A stretch of DNA of 64,000 bases from Intestinibacillus sp964580155. Its GTDB lineage: Bacteria; Bacillota; Clostridia; Oscillospirales; Butyricicoccaceae. Shown here in pieces: positions 9,407 through 17,442 of the stretch (position 1 is the first letter of the stretch; each line of letters begins with the position of its first letter). A program made the position numbers and the translations under genes. The DNA lies in assembly GCA_964580155.1 (NCBI GenBank), contig CAZOJP010000004.1, forward strand, positions 8,417 to 72,416, read 5' to 3'. The notes beneath the pieces are model-generated. The model saw only the letters and a list, made by a program, of their open reading frames with translations, ran no database searches and had not been told where the DNA came from.

Positions 9407-9435
9407 CATATATTACCACAGTCGGCAAGTGTAAA
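9407..9435 (-). promoter_or_regulatory. Candidate spo0A promoter
   Basis: TTTACA (9430-9435) and TATATG (9407-9412) on the minus strand are separated by 17 bases, 62 bases before the chosen spo0A start. A σA-like promoter; no good σH match was found by eye. Confidence 0.4.
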
Positions 9436-9598
9436 TCCAAATCTTTCTATTTTTTTCTTCGTCAGGTTTATTCGCAACCTTGCATGTATCGACGGACTTT
9501 TCTACTTTTCTGCTTGATCCACAGGATCTTTGCAGGATATGACACTATATAATCGTATCTTTACGGTGCTTACATATTTCCGCGAGGGCACCGCTTTT

Positions 9599-9658
9599 AA
9601 AAACAAAAAAGCACCCCGCTTGTTAAGCAGCTTGTCGCGCTGTCTAACGTTGGGGTGC
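9599..9658 (-). terminator. Rho-independent terminator of the spoIVA cluster
   Basis: A long imperfect hairpin closed by gcacccc/ggggtgc (9611-9617 with 9652-9658) is followed on the minus strand by TTTTTTGTTTTT. It ends the transcript of sipL-spoIVA-P-loop gene. Confidence 0.85.
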
Positions 9659-9715
9659 AGTTTAAGTTTCTGGGAGGGTTTTCGTATGTATTTTTAAGAT
9701 TACACTGTTACTTGT

Positions 9716-10729
9716 TTAAGGGGCAAACAGATGACCAACGAGCTGCTCAATTGCAAGCGCCGCCCGCTTCGGGGAGAGCTGCTCTTCAAGTTCTGCGTCG
9801 AGGGCGGATGAGAGCGCGTGGGCCTGCCGCAGATGTGCGGTTGCGGATGCCCGGCATGCGGCATAACGCCGCGCAATCATATGCAGCTGCGCAACGTGCC
9901 GTTCATCTGTGCCGGCTTGCACCGCCGCCGCATACAGGTCGATGATTTCATCTCCGGTGCGTGTCGGAAAATACTCATGGGGGGATGTACTGTCGAAAAG
10001 ACACAGCCCCCGGCTGCGGATGATGACCATGTCAAGGCTGTCGGTATCGAATGAGCAGTGATAAACCTCAACATCCCAGCCTGCGCGCTGCGCTGTCTGC
10101 GCAACCTTACGCAAAAAAGTGGATTTTCCGGTTCCCGGCCGCCCTTTGAGAAAATAGCGGTGCGCAAGATCTGCAGTGAGGCATGCGATATAGTCGACCG
10201 CACCGTCTGGTGTGCTCGCGCCGAAAAAGGCGTCGGTGCGTGTGCCTGCGGTCACATCCGTGCTTGCGCCCTCGGTCAATCGACCGCAAAAAGCAGCGGC
10301 GAGCGTATCAAGCTGCGCGCGATCCATCTCACGCATATAAACCGCTTCCCATTCATCATGCACACGCAAAGCAGCCGCTGACTGCGCGTATGCGCCGTCA
10401 AGAGCCTCTTGGATGCCGTCGCGTGCATCGCTGTGCAGCAAATCATGCACATGCCGGCTGTGATCGAGCCAGAGCGGCGTGCTGAGCACCGCGCGGCCGG
10501 TTTCCGGCAGGATAAAGCCGGTCACTGCGCCGTCGAGCGGGCGATGCACGATATCCAGCCGCCGGTTCTGCTCCGCCGCCAATGTGATAGCAGCGCCTTC
10601 AACCGCACGCAGAACGCCGGACGGATATCCCGTCACCTGGACAGCGTGCGGCAGCGCAGACAAGCGCGCAGGCGCAAGGTCTACATAACCTTGCGCGCTA
10701 TTGGCGCTGAGAAAATAGTGATAGATCAA
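9716..10729 (-). CDS. P-loop NTPase related to the PRK06851 family, with one ATP site lost
   Basis: 337 residues, function unknown. The C-terminal half has a good Walker A (GRPGTGKST, 196-204) and the family stretches VEVYHCSFDTDSLDMVII and LFDSTSPHEYFP. Family members, as I recall them, carry two tandem copies of this ATPase half. Here the N-terminal copy keeps the start (HYFLSANSAQGYVDL) but the P-loop is replaced by GYPSGVLRA (about 34-42), so only one nucleotide site should work. The start is a TTG with AAGGGG 10 bases before it. It lies 51 bases after spoIVA and before a strong terminator, so it is probably transcribed during sporulation. Confidence 0.7.
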   Translation of the reverse strand: MIYHYFLSANSAQGYVDLAPARLSALPHAVQVTGYPSGVLRAVEGAAITLAAEQNRRLDIVHRPLDGAVTGFILPETGRAVLSTPLWLDHSRHVHDLLHSDARDGIQEALDGAYAQSAAALRVHDEWEAVYMREMDRAQLDTLAAAFCGRLTEGASTDVTAGTRTDAFFGASTPDGAVDYIACLTADLAHRYFLKGRPGTGKSTFLRKVAQTAQRAGWDVEVYHCSFDTDSLDMVIIRSRGLCLFDSTSPHEYFPTRTGDEIIDLYAAAVQAGTDERHVAQLHMIARRYAACRASATAHLRQAHALSSALDAELEEQLSPKRAALAIEQLVGHLFAP

Positions 10730-10780
10730 AATATATCAGCCCCTTCCGGAGAACGATATGCACGACTCGCCTAGTCTATG

Positions 10781-12259
10781 TCACAAAATGATACAAATCA
10801 GTCCGCCGCTTCCCTCGTTGATGATCTTTGCGAGTGTTTCCTGAATCTTGCCGCGCGCGGCCTCCGGCATGCGGCTGAGTTTGTTGTTGAGCCCCTCGCC
10901 CACCAATTCGCTGAGAGATTTTCCGAAAATATTGCTCTCCCAAATCTTCTCGGGCTGCTCGTCAAAGCCGCTCAGCAGATAATGCACAAGATCTTCGGAC
11001 TGCTTTTCGCTGCCGACAATCGGAGAAACCTCGGTCTGGATATCCGCGCGAATCAGGTGTATAGACGGCGCACTCGCTCTCAGCTTGACGCCATATCGCC
11101 CACCCTGCCGCACGATTTCCGGCTCTTCGAGCGTGAGCTCGTCGAGCGAGGGCATCACGATGCCGTATCCGGTCGCGCGCGCCTGCTCCAATGCGCCGCT
11201 GATGCGTTCATACCGCTTTTGCGCATCGGAAAGCTCTGCCAGAATGGGAATAAGATCGGCTTCATCGCGGATATCAACGCCGGTCTGCTCCCCTACGATG
11301 CCGTAGAACACTTCGCTCGGCACTTCCACGCGCAGCCGCGCGTTTCCGCTGCCCAGGTTCATATCGCTGACCGCGGATGCGGAGACGTATTCGTTCTGCG
11401 CAATGGCGGCAGTGGCGGCGGACAGGTCACGCATTTTGCCGATGCGCGCTGCGGTGTCGCGAATCGTACTGTAAATGGCACTCTGCACGGCATGCCCCTG
11501 CGGCAGCGAGCCGATGAAGCGCGGCAGCTCCACGCTGATTTCACGCACCGGAAACTCATACAGCACACTTGTCAAAATATCCGCAATTCCGCGCGTATCG
11601 AGCGCCATGCAGTCGACGGCCATCGGCTCAATGCCGTGCTTTGCGCGGAGCTCCTCGCACACCGCCTGTGCCGCAGGTCCATTCGGATCGCGCGAATTGA
11701 CCAGCGTCAGGAAGGGCTTCCCCAGTGTTTGCAGCTCAGAAATAACACGATCTTCCGCTGCAACATAGCTCTCGCGCGGAATTTCCGTGATACTGCCATC
11801 CGTTGTTACAACCAGCGCAATCGTTGAATGCTCGGCCACGACCTTGCGCGTGCCAATCTCCGCCGCAACGCTCATCGCAATCGGCTCATCGCTCCACGGG
11901 GTCGATACCATGCGCGGCTCATCATCTTCGGTTGCGCCGAGCGCGCCGTCTACCAAATATCCCACGCAGTCAACCAGACGCACCCGGCAGCTTCCGCCGC
12001 CTGCAGTCTTGATTTCCGCCGCTTCCTCCGGCACAAATTTCGGCTCCGCCGTCATGATGGTGCGTCCCGAGCCCGACTGCGGCAGTTCGTCCTTCGCGCG
12101 CTCGCGCTTATAGACGTTTTCGATGCCCGGAATGACCATCGTTTCCATGAAGCGCTTGATAAAAGTTGACTTACCGGTGCGCACCGGCCCTACGACACCG
12201 ATATAGATGTCGCCGCCTGTGCGCCGGCCGATGTCCTCATACAGACTGTTCTGCTCCAT
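10781..12259 (-). CDS. spoIVA: Stage IV sporulation protein A (coat morphogenetic ATPase)
   Basis: SpoIVA polymerises by ATP hydrolysis on the forespore outer membrane to form the basement layer of the spore coat. The 492-residue protein is full-length. The N-terminus MEQNSLYEDIGRRTGGDIYI and the Walker A GPVRTGKST (24-32) are diagnostic, and the C-terminus ends in the membrane-proximal region that binds SpoVM in B. subtilis. Its start is 13 bases after the stop of sipL; the products of the two genes bind each other in C. difficile. Confidence 0.98.
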   Translation of the reverse strand: MEQNSLYEDIGRRTGGDIYIGVVGPVRTGKSTFIKRFMETMVIPGIENVYKRERAKDELPQSGSGRTIMTAEPKFVPEEAAEIKTAGGGSCRVRLVDCVGYLVDGALGATEDDEPRMVSTPWSDEPIAMSVAAEIGTRKVVAEHSTIALVVTTDGSITEIPRESYVAAEDRVISELQTLGKPFLTLVNSRDPNGPAAQAVCEELRAKHGIEPMAVDCMALDTRGIADILTSVLYEFPVREISVELPRFIGSLPQGHAVQSAIYSTIRDTAARIGKMRDLSAATAAIAQNEYVSASAVSDMNLGSGNARLRVEVPSEVFYGIVGEQTGVDIRDEADLIPILAELSDAQKRYERISGALEQARATGYGIVMPSLDELTLEEPEIVRQGGRYGVKLRASAPSIHLIRADIQTEVSPIVGSEKQSEDLVHYLLSGFDEQPEKIWESNIFGKSLSELVGEGLNNKLSRMPEAARGKIQETLAKIINEGSGGLICIIL

Positions 12260-12272
12260 TTTCCGCCCTCCC

Positions 12273-13766
12273 CTATTTTTCGCAAATCGGTATCAGCAGC
12301 ATACGTTTGGACACCTCTGCCGCGTCCGATGCCAAATCGTTCGCACCCCGAATTGCCCGCGCCGTCGTATGATAGTGCTTGGCAATATCCCATAGCGCTT
12401 CTGTTTCGTCAATATAGCGCAGCACCAGCGTCACCGCATCGCGCGTATCCTGCTCGGGTGAGCCGACTTCGATCTGCGTAATGTCGTTGAGCGCATAATC
12501 CGTGCGGTGATAGAGCTTGCCGTCGACGTGCACACGAAGGTTGAGGCTGTCCTCACCCGAAGGTGTTGCACTGACAGACAATGCCAGCGACTGTGCGGTT
12601 CCGCCCTCCATGGGCTGCGGCAGGGATACCGGCAGTGACGCTGTGCGGCTAATGCCGTAAATGCGTCCATCCTCCTGCTGCACGAGCAGGTTTACGGCCG
12701 TCGTCATGCGCAGTGTGCGCGGATCCTCCTGCGTAATGGCGTAGCATGTCGCGTGGGCATCGATCACACGCACCGGGCGTATCCCAATCTGCACGGTGTC
12801 CCCGGTGTCTGCATGCAGCTCTCCGAGCGGTTCCATCCCGATGAGATGCGCGACGCGCGACTGTACCTCAAGCGGATGCGTGGTCTGATACAGATCGGCA
12901 ATCGTGCGCACCGTTTGCTCCTGCGTCACAGTGAGCAGCGCACATGCGCCGATTCCGATTGACAAAATACCGCCCTCGTGCAGCTCACTGTCGATATTGC
13001 GCACAGCGAAGCGCACCGCGACCGGCTGCTCCTCGGTTAAGCTTTCGCAATCCAAAATCTGCGTGAACGGAACGGTATGCTCTGCGGTGCGTAAACCATC
13101 CCCCTCCAGCAGCAGCGTATGTACGCGGGCATCCCCCTTGACGACTGCTTTGCCGCGCATCGTGCGCACCTCATTTGCGCTGAGCGTGCAGCGCGTGTGG
13201 ATGAGACGGGTGTCTCCCGTCGCCGATGTTTCCAAATCGTCCAGCACGGTGAAATCCCGTACGGCAGCCATGCGCAGCAGCGGCACGGAAACTTCCTCGT
13301 ACCGCAGCTCAATCGGCAGCTCGCCGCTGTCGACATCCTGCGTGATTTCCAGTTCGCGCGGGGTGTAGGCATTTGCTTCGCAGCACATGCGTGCGGTGAC
13401 GCTGACCTTGCGGGAATTGACCGCGCGCGCATCCACACCCACGACGCGGCAGGAGACAAAGCACGGGCTGTCCGCCGTGATGCCCTTCCCCTCTTCGATG
13501 TGGGCAAAGCTGAGCGGAATGCTCAGTTCGCGCAGCCCTTCCTCCCCCTCCGGCTGATACAAAATCGTGGTGCGAACCGTACCGGAAACCAGTATCCGAT
13601 CGGTTTGCGGCGACTCGTCTTTGATCAACGTGTTGCCGGCGGCATATACGATGTGCGCGATATCCGGAAAGGAATCGGGCACGATCGCGTCTGTGCTTTC
13701 CTCATAGACCGTTGTACGATCCAGAATACGGTCGCAGAACTGTATCTGATTTTTGATGAGTTCCAT
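12273..13766 (-). CDS. sipL: SipL-like SpoIVA-interacting protein (SPOCS/DUF3794 domains plus LysM)
   Basis: A 497-residue protein with repeated SPOCS (DUF3794) segments over most of its length (for example DSFPDIAHIVYAAGN, and LPIELRYEEVSVPLLRMAAV) and a C-terminal LysM domain at about 449-497 (LWDIAKHYHTTARAI). This is the architecture of clostridial SipL, the counterpart of Bacillus SpoVID, whose LysM binds SpoIVA. The neighbouring spoIVA supports the role. The start at 13766 (MELIKNQIQF) has AGGAGGAG upstream; the reading frame extends further but without a better site. A SPOCS-plus-LysM architecture is also found in other spore proteins, so the name rests partly on context. Confidence 0.88.
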   Translation of the reverse strand: MELIKNQIQFCDRILDRTTVYEESTDAIVPDSFPDIAHIVYAAGNTLIKDESPQTDRILVSGTVRTTILYQPEGEEGLRELSIPLSFAHIEEGKGITADSPCFVSCRVVGVDARAVNSRKVSVTARMCCEANAYTPRELEITQDVDSGELPIELRYEEVSVPLLRMAAVRDFTVLDDLETSATGDTRLIHTRCTLSANEVRTMRGKAVVKGDARVHTLLLEGDGLRTAEHTVPFTQILDCESLTEEQPVAVRFAVRNIDSELHEGGILSIGIGACALLTVTQEQTVRTIADLYQTTHPLEVQSRVAHLIGMEPLGELHADTGDTVQIGIRPVRVIDAHATCYAITQEDPRTLRMTTAVNLLVQQEDGRIYGISRTASLPVSLPQPMEGGTAQSLALSVSATPSGEDSLNLRVHVDGKLYHRTDYALNDITQIEVGSPEQDTRDAVTLVLRYIDETEALWDIAKHYHTTARAIRGANDLASDAAEVSKRMLLIPICEK

Positions 13767-13796
13767 GGCGATACGCTCCTCCTTTGTTCCTGCTTC

Positions 13797-13829
13797 TATC
13801 CCATGTATATTGCTGACAAGCATGGGATA
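13797..13829. promoter_or_regulatory. Perfect 9-bp inverted repeat upstream of sipL
   Basis: tatcccatg (13797-13805) and catgggata (13821-13829) form a perfect inverted repeat with a 15-base spacer, 31 bases before the sipL start. On the minus strand, TCATATC and TATACATG lie 16 bases apart in the same place, loosely like a σE promoter. It could be an operator, a leader hairpin, or chance overlap with the promoter. Confidence 0.4.
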
Positions 13830-13831
13830 TG

Positions 13832-13863
13832 AAAAAAAGCAGGGAAAATCCCCTGCTTTTTTC
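13832..13863 (-). terminator. Terminator after spoVM
   Basis: A gcaggg/ccctgc stem with flanking A and T runs (gaaaaaaagc ... gcttttttc) lies 9 bases after the spoVM stop and could act in both directions. It separates spoVM from sipL. Confidence 0.85.
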
Positions 13864-13871
13864 TTGGCGCA

Positions 13872-13955
13872 TCAGTCTTCGGTTTTCGAGATGCCAAACA
13901 GACGGCGCAATATCCCGCTGAGACATTTCGGGCTTTTCCAGATGACAACCTTCAC
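13872..13955 (-). CDS. spoVM: Stage V sporulation protein M (27 aa)
   Basis: A 27-codon frame starting with GTG at 13955, 9 bases after a GGAGG. The peptide starts VKVVIWKSPKCLSGILRR and aligns without gaps to the 26-residue B. subtilis SpoVM: Lys2, Lys7, Pro9, Lys10, Leu12, Gly14, Ile15, Arg17 and Gly21 are shared. SpoVM is an amphipathic helix that recognises the positive curvature of the forespore membrane and anchors SpoIVA; Pro9 is needed for this. The gene is upstream of sipL and spoIVA and followed by a terminator. It is short enough for standard gene callers to skip. Confidence 0.88.
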   Translation of the reverse strand: MKVVIWKSPKCLSGILRRLFGISKTED

Positions 13956-13990
13956 GCAAACCCACCTCCTCTATGTGATCTCGCCGCGAT

Positions 13991-14134
13991 TCATCGCATC
14001 AGTATGAAGCCGAGCGCGATAAGCAGCGCGCCGAGCAGACAAACGACAAGCCACGAAGGCATCAGGCCTCCGACCAGGATGCCCACGCCGAGCGCGGCAA
14101 GTGCCAGCCCCAACACCCATTGACGGCATCCCAT
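13991..14134 (-). CDS. Small hydrophobic membrane protein (47 aa), unknown function
   Basis: A 47-codon frame (MGCRQWVLGLALAALGVG...) with an ATG at 14134 and GGAGAG 8 bases upstream. Two hydrophobic helices are evident (about residues 6-23 and 27-45) with a short Pro-Ser turn between. It ends 35 bases before spoVM and may share its transcript, so a sporulation role is possible but unproven. I do not recognise a named family. Good ribosome site and hydrophobic pattern argue that it is real. Confidence 0.7.
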   Translation of the reverse strand: MGCRQWVLGLALAALGVGILVGGLMPSWLVVCLLGALLIALGFILMR

Positions 14135-14255
14135 GACGATCACTCTCCTAATGCAGTATAAGTAACCGCACCCTCAAGTGTGCATGAAAATTTAAAGTTT
14201 ATCGGATTGCCGCCCGCAGCGCCGCACAAGCACCTTTATCAGTTTACGGCTCAAT

Positions 14256-14284
14256 AAAAAAGATCGGGAGTGTTCCCGATCTTT
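14256..14284 (-). terminator. Terminator after dut
   Basis: Perfect 8-bp stem gatcggga/tcccgatc with a 4-base loop and a TTTTTT run on the minus strand. It ends the spoIVFA-to-dut operon. Confidence 0.92.
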
Positions 14285-14286
14285 TG

Positions 14287-14787
14287 CTAATTTGTACTTC
14301 CGAGTCCCCCGCGGCGTTCTTTCTCTGCGACATCGTCGTCCGTAAGCCCAAACGGCACAAACACGCCCTGCGCAAATGCTTCTCCTGCGGCGACTGTCAG
14401 TATTCGCTGTGCGCGCGAATCATTGGTGATTTTAATGAAAATGTGCCCTTCGTTATCCGCATGAAAATAATCGCTGTCAATCACACCGACGGTGTTGTCC
14501 AGTTGCAGCCGATACCGAAACCCCAAGCTGGATCGCGGAAACAGCAGCAGCACCCAGCCATCCTCAATCTGCACGCGTATGCCGGTGGGAATTTGAAGCG
14601 TTTCACCGGGCGCAAGCACAAAATCCATCGGCGCAAAAAAGTCGTAGCCTGCCGAGCCGCGCGTCGCCCGTTTGGGCAGAAGAATCCGCTCATACACGTC
14701 CGATGAGGGCGCGGCAGCAAAGGTGTGCTCCCAATCCGCGCGGAACTGCTCCCGACTGATTTTTTCAAAATGTGCAACTTTCAGCAT
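14287..14787 (-). CDS. dut: dUTP diphosphatase
   Basis: Hydrolyses dUTP to dUMP and PPi, limiting uracil in DNA and feeding thymidylate synthesis. The 166-residue trimeric-type enzyme shows the standard motifs: RATRGSAGYDF (1), PRSSLG (2), NTVGVIDSDY (3) and the C-terminal RGGLGSTN (5). It carries an unusual N-terminal stretch of about 38 residues before motif 1. Last gene of the operon. Confidence 0.95.
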   Translation of the reverse strand: MLKVAHFEKISREQFRADWEHTFAAAPSSDVYERILLPKRATRGSAGYDFFAPMDFVLAPGETLQIPTGIRVQIEDGWVLLLFPRSSLGFRYRLQLDNTVGVIDSDYFHADNEGHIFIKITNDSRAQRILTVAAGEAFAQGVFVPFGLTDDDVAEKERRGGLGSTN

Positions 14788-14816
14788 TCATTGAGTCCCC
14801 TTTTGTAGTCATTGCA

Positions 14817-15692
14817 TCAAAACAGCGTGATTTGTGCTGTCTCCTCCCCCATCTTGTCGCGCTGAATCCTGCGGGGGCTGTCCGCCAGCCCAAGCTGCTT
14901 ACGCAGCGCATGAAATCGCTCATAATACGCATTTTTATAGTGCCGCTCTGCGCCGCCGGTTTTATAAAGCCGCCGAAAATCCTCTTCCATCTGCGGATAT
15001 GCCCGCCCCATCCATGCAAAGAACCGCTCTTTTGTCGCGCCGCGCAAATATAGCATGGTGCTCTGCACATAGTCTGTGCCGCATGCGTGTGCGGCCTGCA
15101 GCAGAGCCGACACCTGCTCTTCTGCATCCGTCAGATACGGAATCGCCGGTGCGATTTGCAATCCGGTTGCGGCGCCGGTCTGACGGAGTGCTTGCAGCAT
15201 GTCCAGCCGATCCGCCGCCGGCGCGCTGTGCGGTTCCAGCTTGCGCTGCAGGGACTCGTCCAAAGTCGTGACACTTGTCGAGATTTCCACATAGGTTTCG
15301 CGGGATAATGCGTCGATTAGGTCGTAATCGCGCAGCAATAGGGTCGACTGCGTGCACAGCGTCATCGGCACACGATACCGCAGCAGCAGCTTTAAAATTT
15401 CCGGCATCAGCGCATGAATTTTTTCTGCAGGCTGGTAACAATCCGTCAAACCGCCCACATGCACGATCGTCTGCTTCGTGCGCTGCGACAGCTCCTCCTC
15501 CAGCTTTTCCAGCAGATTTTTCTGAACAAAAACATCTGCGAAAGCATCTGCGCCCGCTTGTATCGGCCGCATTCCTGCCAGATAGCAGTACGCACAGCCG
15601 TGCTCGCACCCCCGATAGGGCGCCAATGCTGCGCGCGAAGCGCTCTGCTCCTCCAGCGCCTGCTCACAGACAATCTCGTGATAGACTGCCAC
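14817..15692 (-). CDS. SPL-family radical SAM protein
   Basis: A 291-residue radical SAM enzyme with the cluster motif CX3CX2C in RGCEHGCAYCYLAG, near residue 29. The overall look matches the family related to spore photoproduct lyase (SplB/Rv2578c-like). The substrate is unknown; repair of UV-damaged spore DNA is only one possibility. Its start lies 7 bases after the ispF stop. Confidence 0.8.
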   Translation of the reverse strand: MAVYHEIVCEQALEEQSASRAALAPYRGCEHGCAYCYLAGMRPIQAGADAFADVFVQKNLLEKLEEELSQRTKQTIVHVGGLTDCYQPAEKIHALMPEILKLLLRYRVPMTLCTQSTLLLRDYDLIDALSRETYVEISTSVTTLDESLQRKLEPHSAPAADRLDMLQALRQTGAATGLQIAPAIPYLTDAEEQVSALLQAAHACGTDYVQSTMLYLRGATKERFFAWMGRAYPQMEEDFRRLYKTGGAERHYKNAYYERFHALRKQLGLADSPRRIQRDKMGEETAQITLF

Positions 15693-15699
15693 CGGTCAC

Positions 15700-16176
15700 T
15701 CACCCCTTTGCCGCGAGCAGACAAACCGCATGTGCCGCAATGCCCTGCTTCGCACCGGTGAAGCCCAGACCCTCCTCGGTCGTTGCCTTGACATTGACGC
15801 GGTTTACATCCACCCGCAGCGCTTGCGCGAGATTTTCACGCATATTTGTGATATGCGGCGCCATCTTGGGGGCCTGCGCCAAAATCGTTGCATCTAAATT
15901 GCACAGGCTCCAGCCGTGCGCATCCAGAAGTGACGCGACCTCGCCCAGCAGCGCAATGCTGTCCGCACCCGCAAAGCGGGCGTCGGTATCCGGAAACAGC
16001 TTGCCAATGTCGCCGAGCGCCGCCGCGCCAAGCAGGGCATCCATGACCGCATGGGTCAGCACATCCGCGTCACTGTGGCCGAGCAGACCGGTCTCATGTG
16101 CGATTTCTACGCCACCAATGATGCATTTGCGACCTTCGACCAGTCTGTGTACGTCATATCCGTGCCCAATTCTCAT
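15700..16176 (-). CDS. ispF: 2-C-methyl-D-erythritol 2,4-cyclodiphosphate synthase
   Basis: Fifth step of the MEP isoprenoid pathway. The 158-residue protein begins MRIGHGYDVHRL, with metal ligands Asp8 and His10, and has the family's GHSDADVLTHAVMDALLGA and VNVKATTEEGLGF. Its start overlaps the stop of ispD by 4 bases. IspD and IspF catalyse non-consecutive steps but are often linked or fused. Confidence 0.98.
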   Translation of the reverse strand: MRIGHGYDVHRLVEGRKCIIGGVEIAHETGLLGHSDADVLTHAVMDALLGAAALGDIGKLFPDTDARFAGADSIALLGEVASLLDAHGWSLCNLDATILAQAPKMAPHITNMRENLAQALRVDVNRVNVKATTEEGLGFTGAKQGIAAHAVCLLAAKG

Positions 16177-16901
16177 CCGTGTTCTTCCCTTCTGCGCAAA
16201 ATCGCCTCACCGATTGCAATATCCTCCGGTGTCGTAATTTTGATGTTTTCGTAACTGCCCGTGGTGGCACACACCTCCGCGCCCAATGCTTCGACTGCGG
16301 CGCAATCATCCGTAAAGGCATGCTCGGACTTTTCCGCGGCTTCAAGCGCTTCCAGCAGCAGCGCACGCGTAAAAACCTGCGGGGTCTGCACGGCGGCGAT
16401 TGCCACACGCGGCACGTCTGCGAGGATTTTGCCCTTTTCTACGCGTTTGATGCTGTCCTTCAGCGGCACGACCGGTGCCGCCGCGCCGGATTGCGCCGCC
16501 TGCTCCACCGCCTCGCGGATGACCTCCTCCGTGACAAGAGGACGCGCACCGTCATGCACCGCAATCAAGGATGCATGCGCAGGGCACGCGCGCGCACCCG
16601 CCAAGACCGATTCGGTGCGTGTTTTTCCGCCCCGCACAATGTGCTTGACTTTTGAAAAGCCATACGCGCGCATGAGCCTGCCGTATGGAATGATATCCTG
16701 CTCGCGGCAGGTCAAAACGATGCAGTCGATGCAGTCACAGCGCTCAAATGCCGAGACCGTGCGCACCAGCACCGGAATATCGCACAACTCCAGTAAGAGC
16801 TTGTTTTCTCCGCCCATGCGGCGCGAAGAACCCGCCGCCGGAATGACAACGCAAACCGGTGCCCCTTCGTTTTCTTTTTTGTGTTTGCCCCGTCCCAACA
16901 T
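16173..16901 (-). CDS. ispD: 2-C-methyl-D-erythritol 4-phosphate cytidylyltransferase
   Basis: Makes CDP-methylerythritol from MEP and CTP. The nucleotide-binding motif is CVVIPAAGSSRRMGG, followed by AVHDGARPLV. The start at 16901 (MLGRGKHKKEN) has GGAGG 10 bases upstream and gives 242 residues, slightly longer than the usual 230 because of a lysine-rich N-terminus. It follows the carD-like gene by 46 bases and overlaps ispF. Confidence 0.96.
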   Translation of the reverse strand: MLGRGKHKKENEGAPVCVVIPAAGSSRRMGGENKLLLELCDIPVLVRTVSAFERCDCIDCIVLTCREQDIIPYGRLMRAYGFSKVKHIVRGGKTRTESVLAGARACPAHASLIAVHDGARPLVTEEVIREAVEQAAQSGAAAPVVPLKDSIKRVEKGKILADVPRVAIAAVQTPQVFTRALLLEALEAAEKSEHAFTDDCAAVEALGAEVCATTGSYENIKITTPEDIAIGEAILRRREEHG

Positions 16902-16947
16902 ATTCGGATTGCCTCCTGTAAGATGTAACAAAAAAAGCCCTGCCCCA

Positions 16948-17436
16948 TTACAGACAGAGCTGTGTATCAAGACTGTGTTCGATTTCGGCCGGCTCCCGTC
17001 GAAGTGCCAATGCCAGCTCGGATATTAAAATCCGCTTGGCCGAATCGAGCATTTTTTTCTCGCCGGTGGACAGCCCGCGTTCACTTTGTCTGGCGATCAG
17101 ATTCTTCACCACCTTGGCGACCTCCTCGATGTCACCGGAGCGAATGCGCAGCATGTTTTCGCGATACCGCCGATTCCAGCCTTGATCCGCGTCGCGTGCA
17201 AGCGCAGGTAAGCCGTCAAGTAGCGCACGCGCTTGCGGCGCAGTGCAAATGCGGCGCAAGCCGATTTCATCACTGGTGTCGACCGGCACGAACAAAATAA
17301 CGTCGTCAAGCGTCAGCTGTAAGGCATAGTAGTAGATGGTCACGCCGTCGATCCTGCGCTCCACGATCTTCTCCACAATGCCTGCTCCGTGCATCGGATG
17401 GACGATCTGATCTCCAACTGTAAACACTGGCTTCAC
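16948..17436 (-). CDS. carD: CarD-family transcription regulator
   Basis: A 162-residue protein with the N-terminal RNA-polymerase-interacting domain of CarD/CdnL/TRCF (FTVGDQIVHPMHGAGIVEKI, then YYYALQL) and a helical C-terminal domain. CarD proteins bind the β subunit and the promoter to stabilise open complexes. It starts 6 bases after spoIVFB and precedes ispD. Confidence 0.9.
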   Translation of the reverse strand: MKPVFTVGDQIVHPMHGAGIVEKIVERRIDGVTIYYYALQLTLDDVILFVPVDTSDEIGLRRICTAPQARALLDGLPALARDADQGWNRRYRENMLRIRSGDIEEVAKVVKNLIARQSERGLSTGEKKMLDSAKRILISELALALRREPAEIEHSLDTQLCL

Positions 17437-17442
17437 CCCGCT

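Larger units (their letters stand above)
9345..9715. other. Intergenic region between spo0A and the P-loop gene
   Basis: About 370 bases without a credible gene. The right part (9599-9658) holds the terminator of the upstream sporulation cluster and the left part a candidate spo0A promoter. I see no clear Spo0A box in between. Confidence 0.6.
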
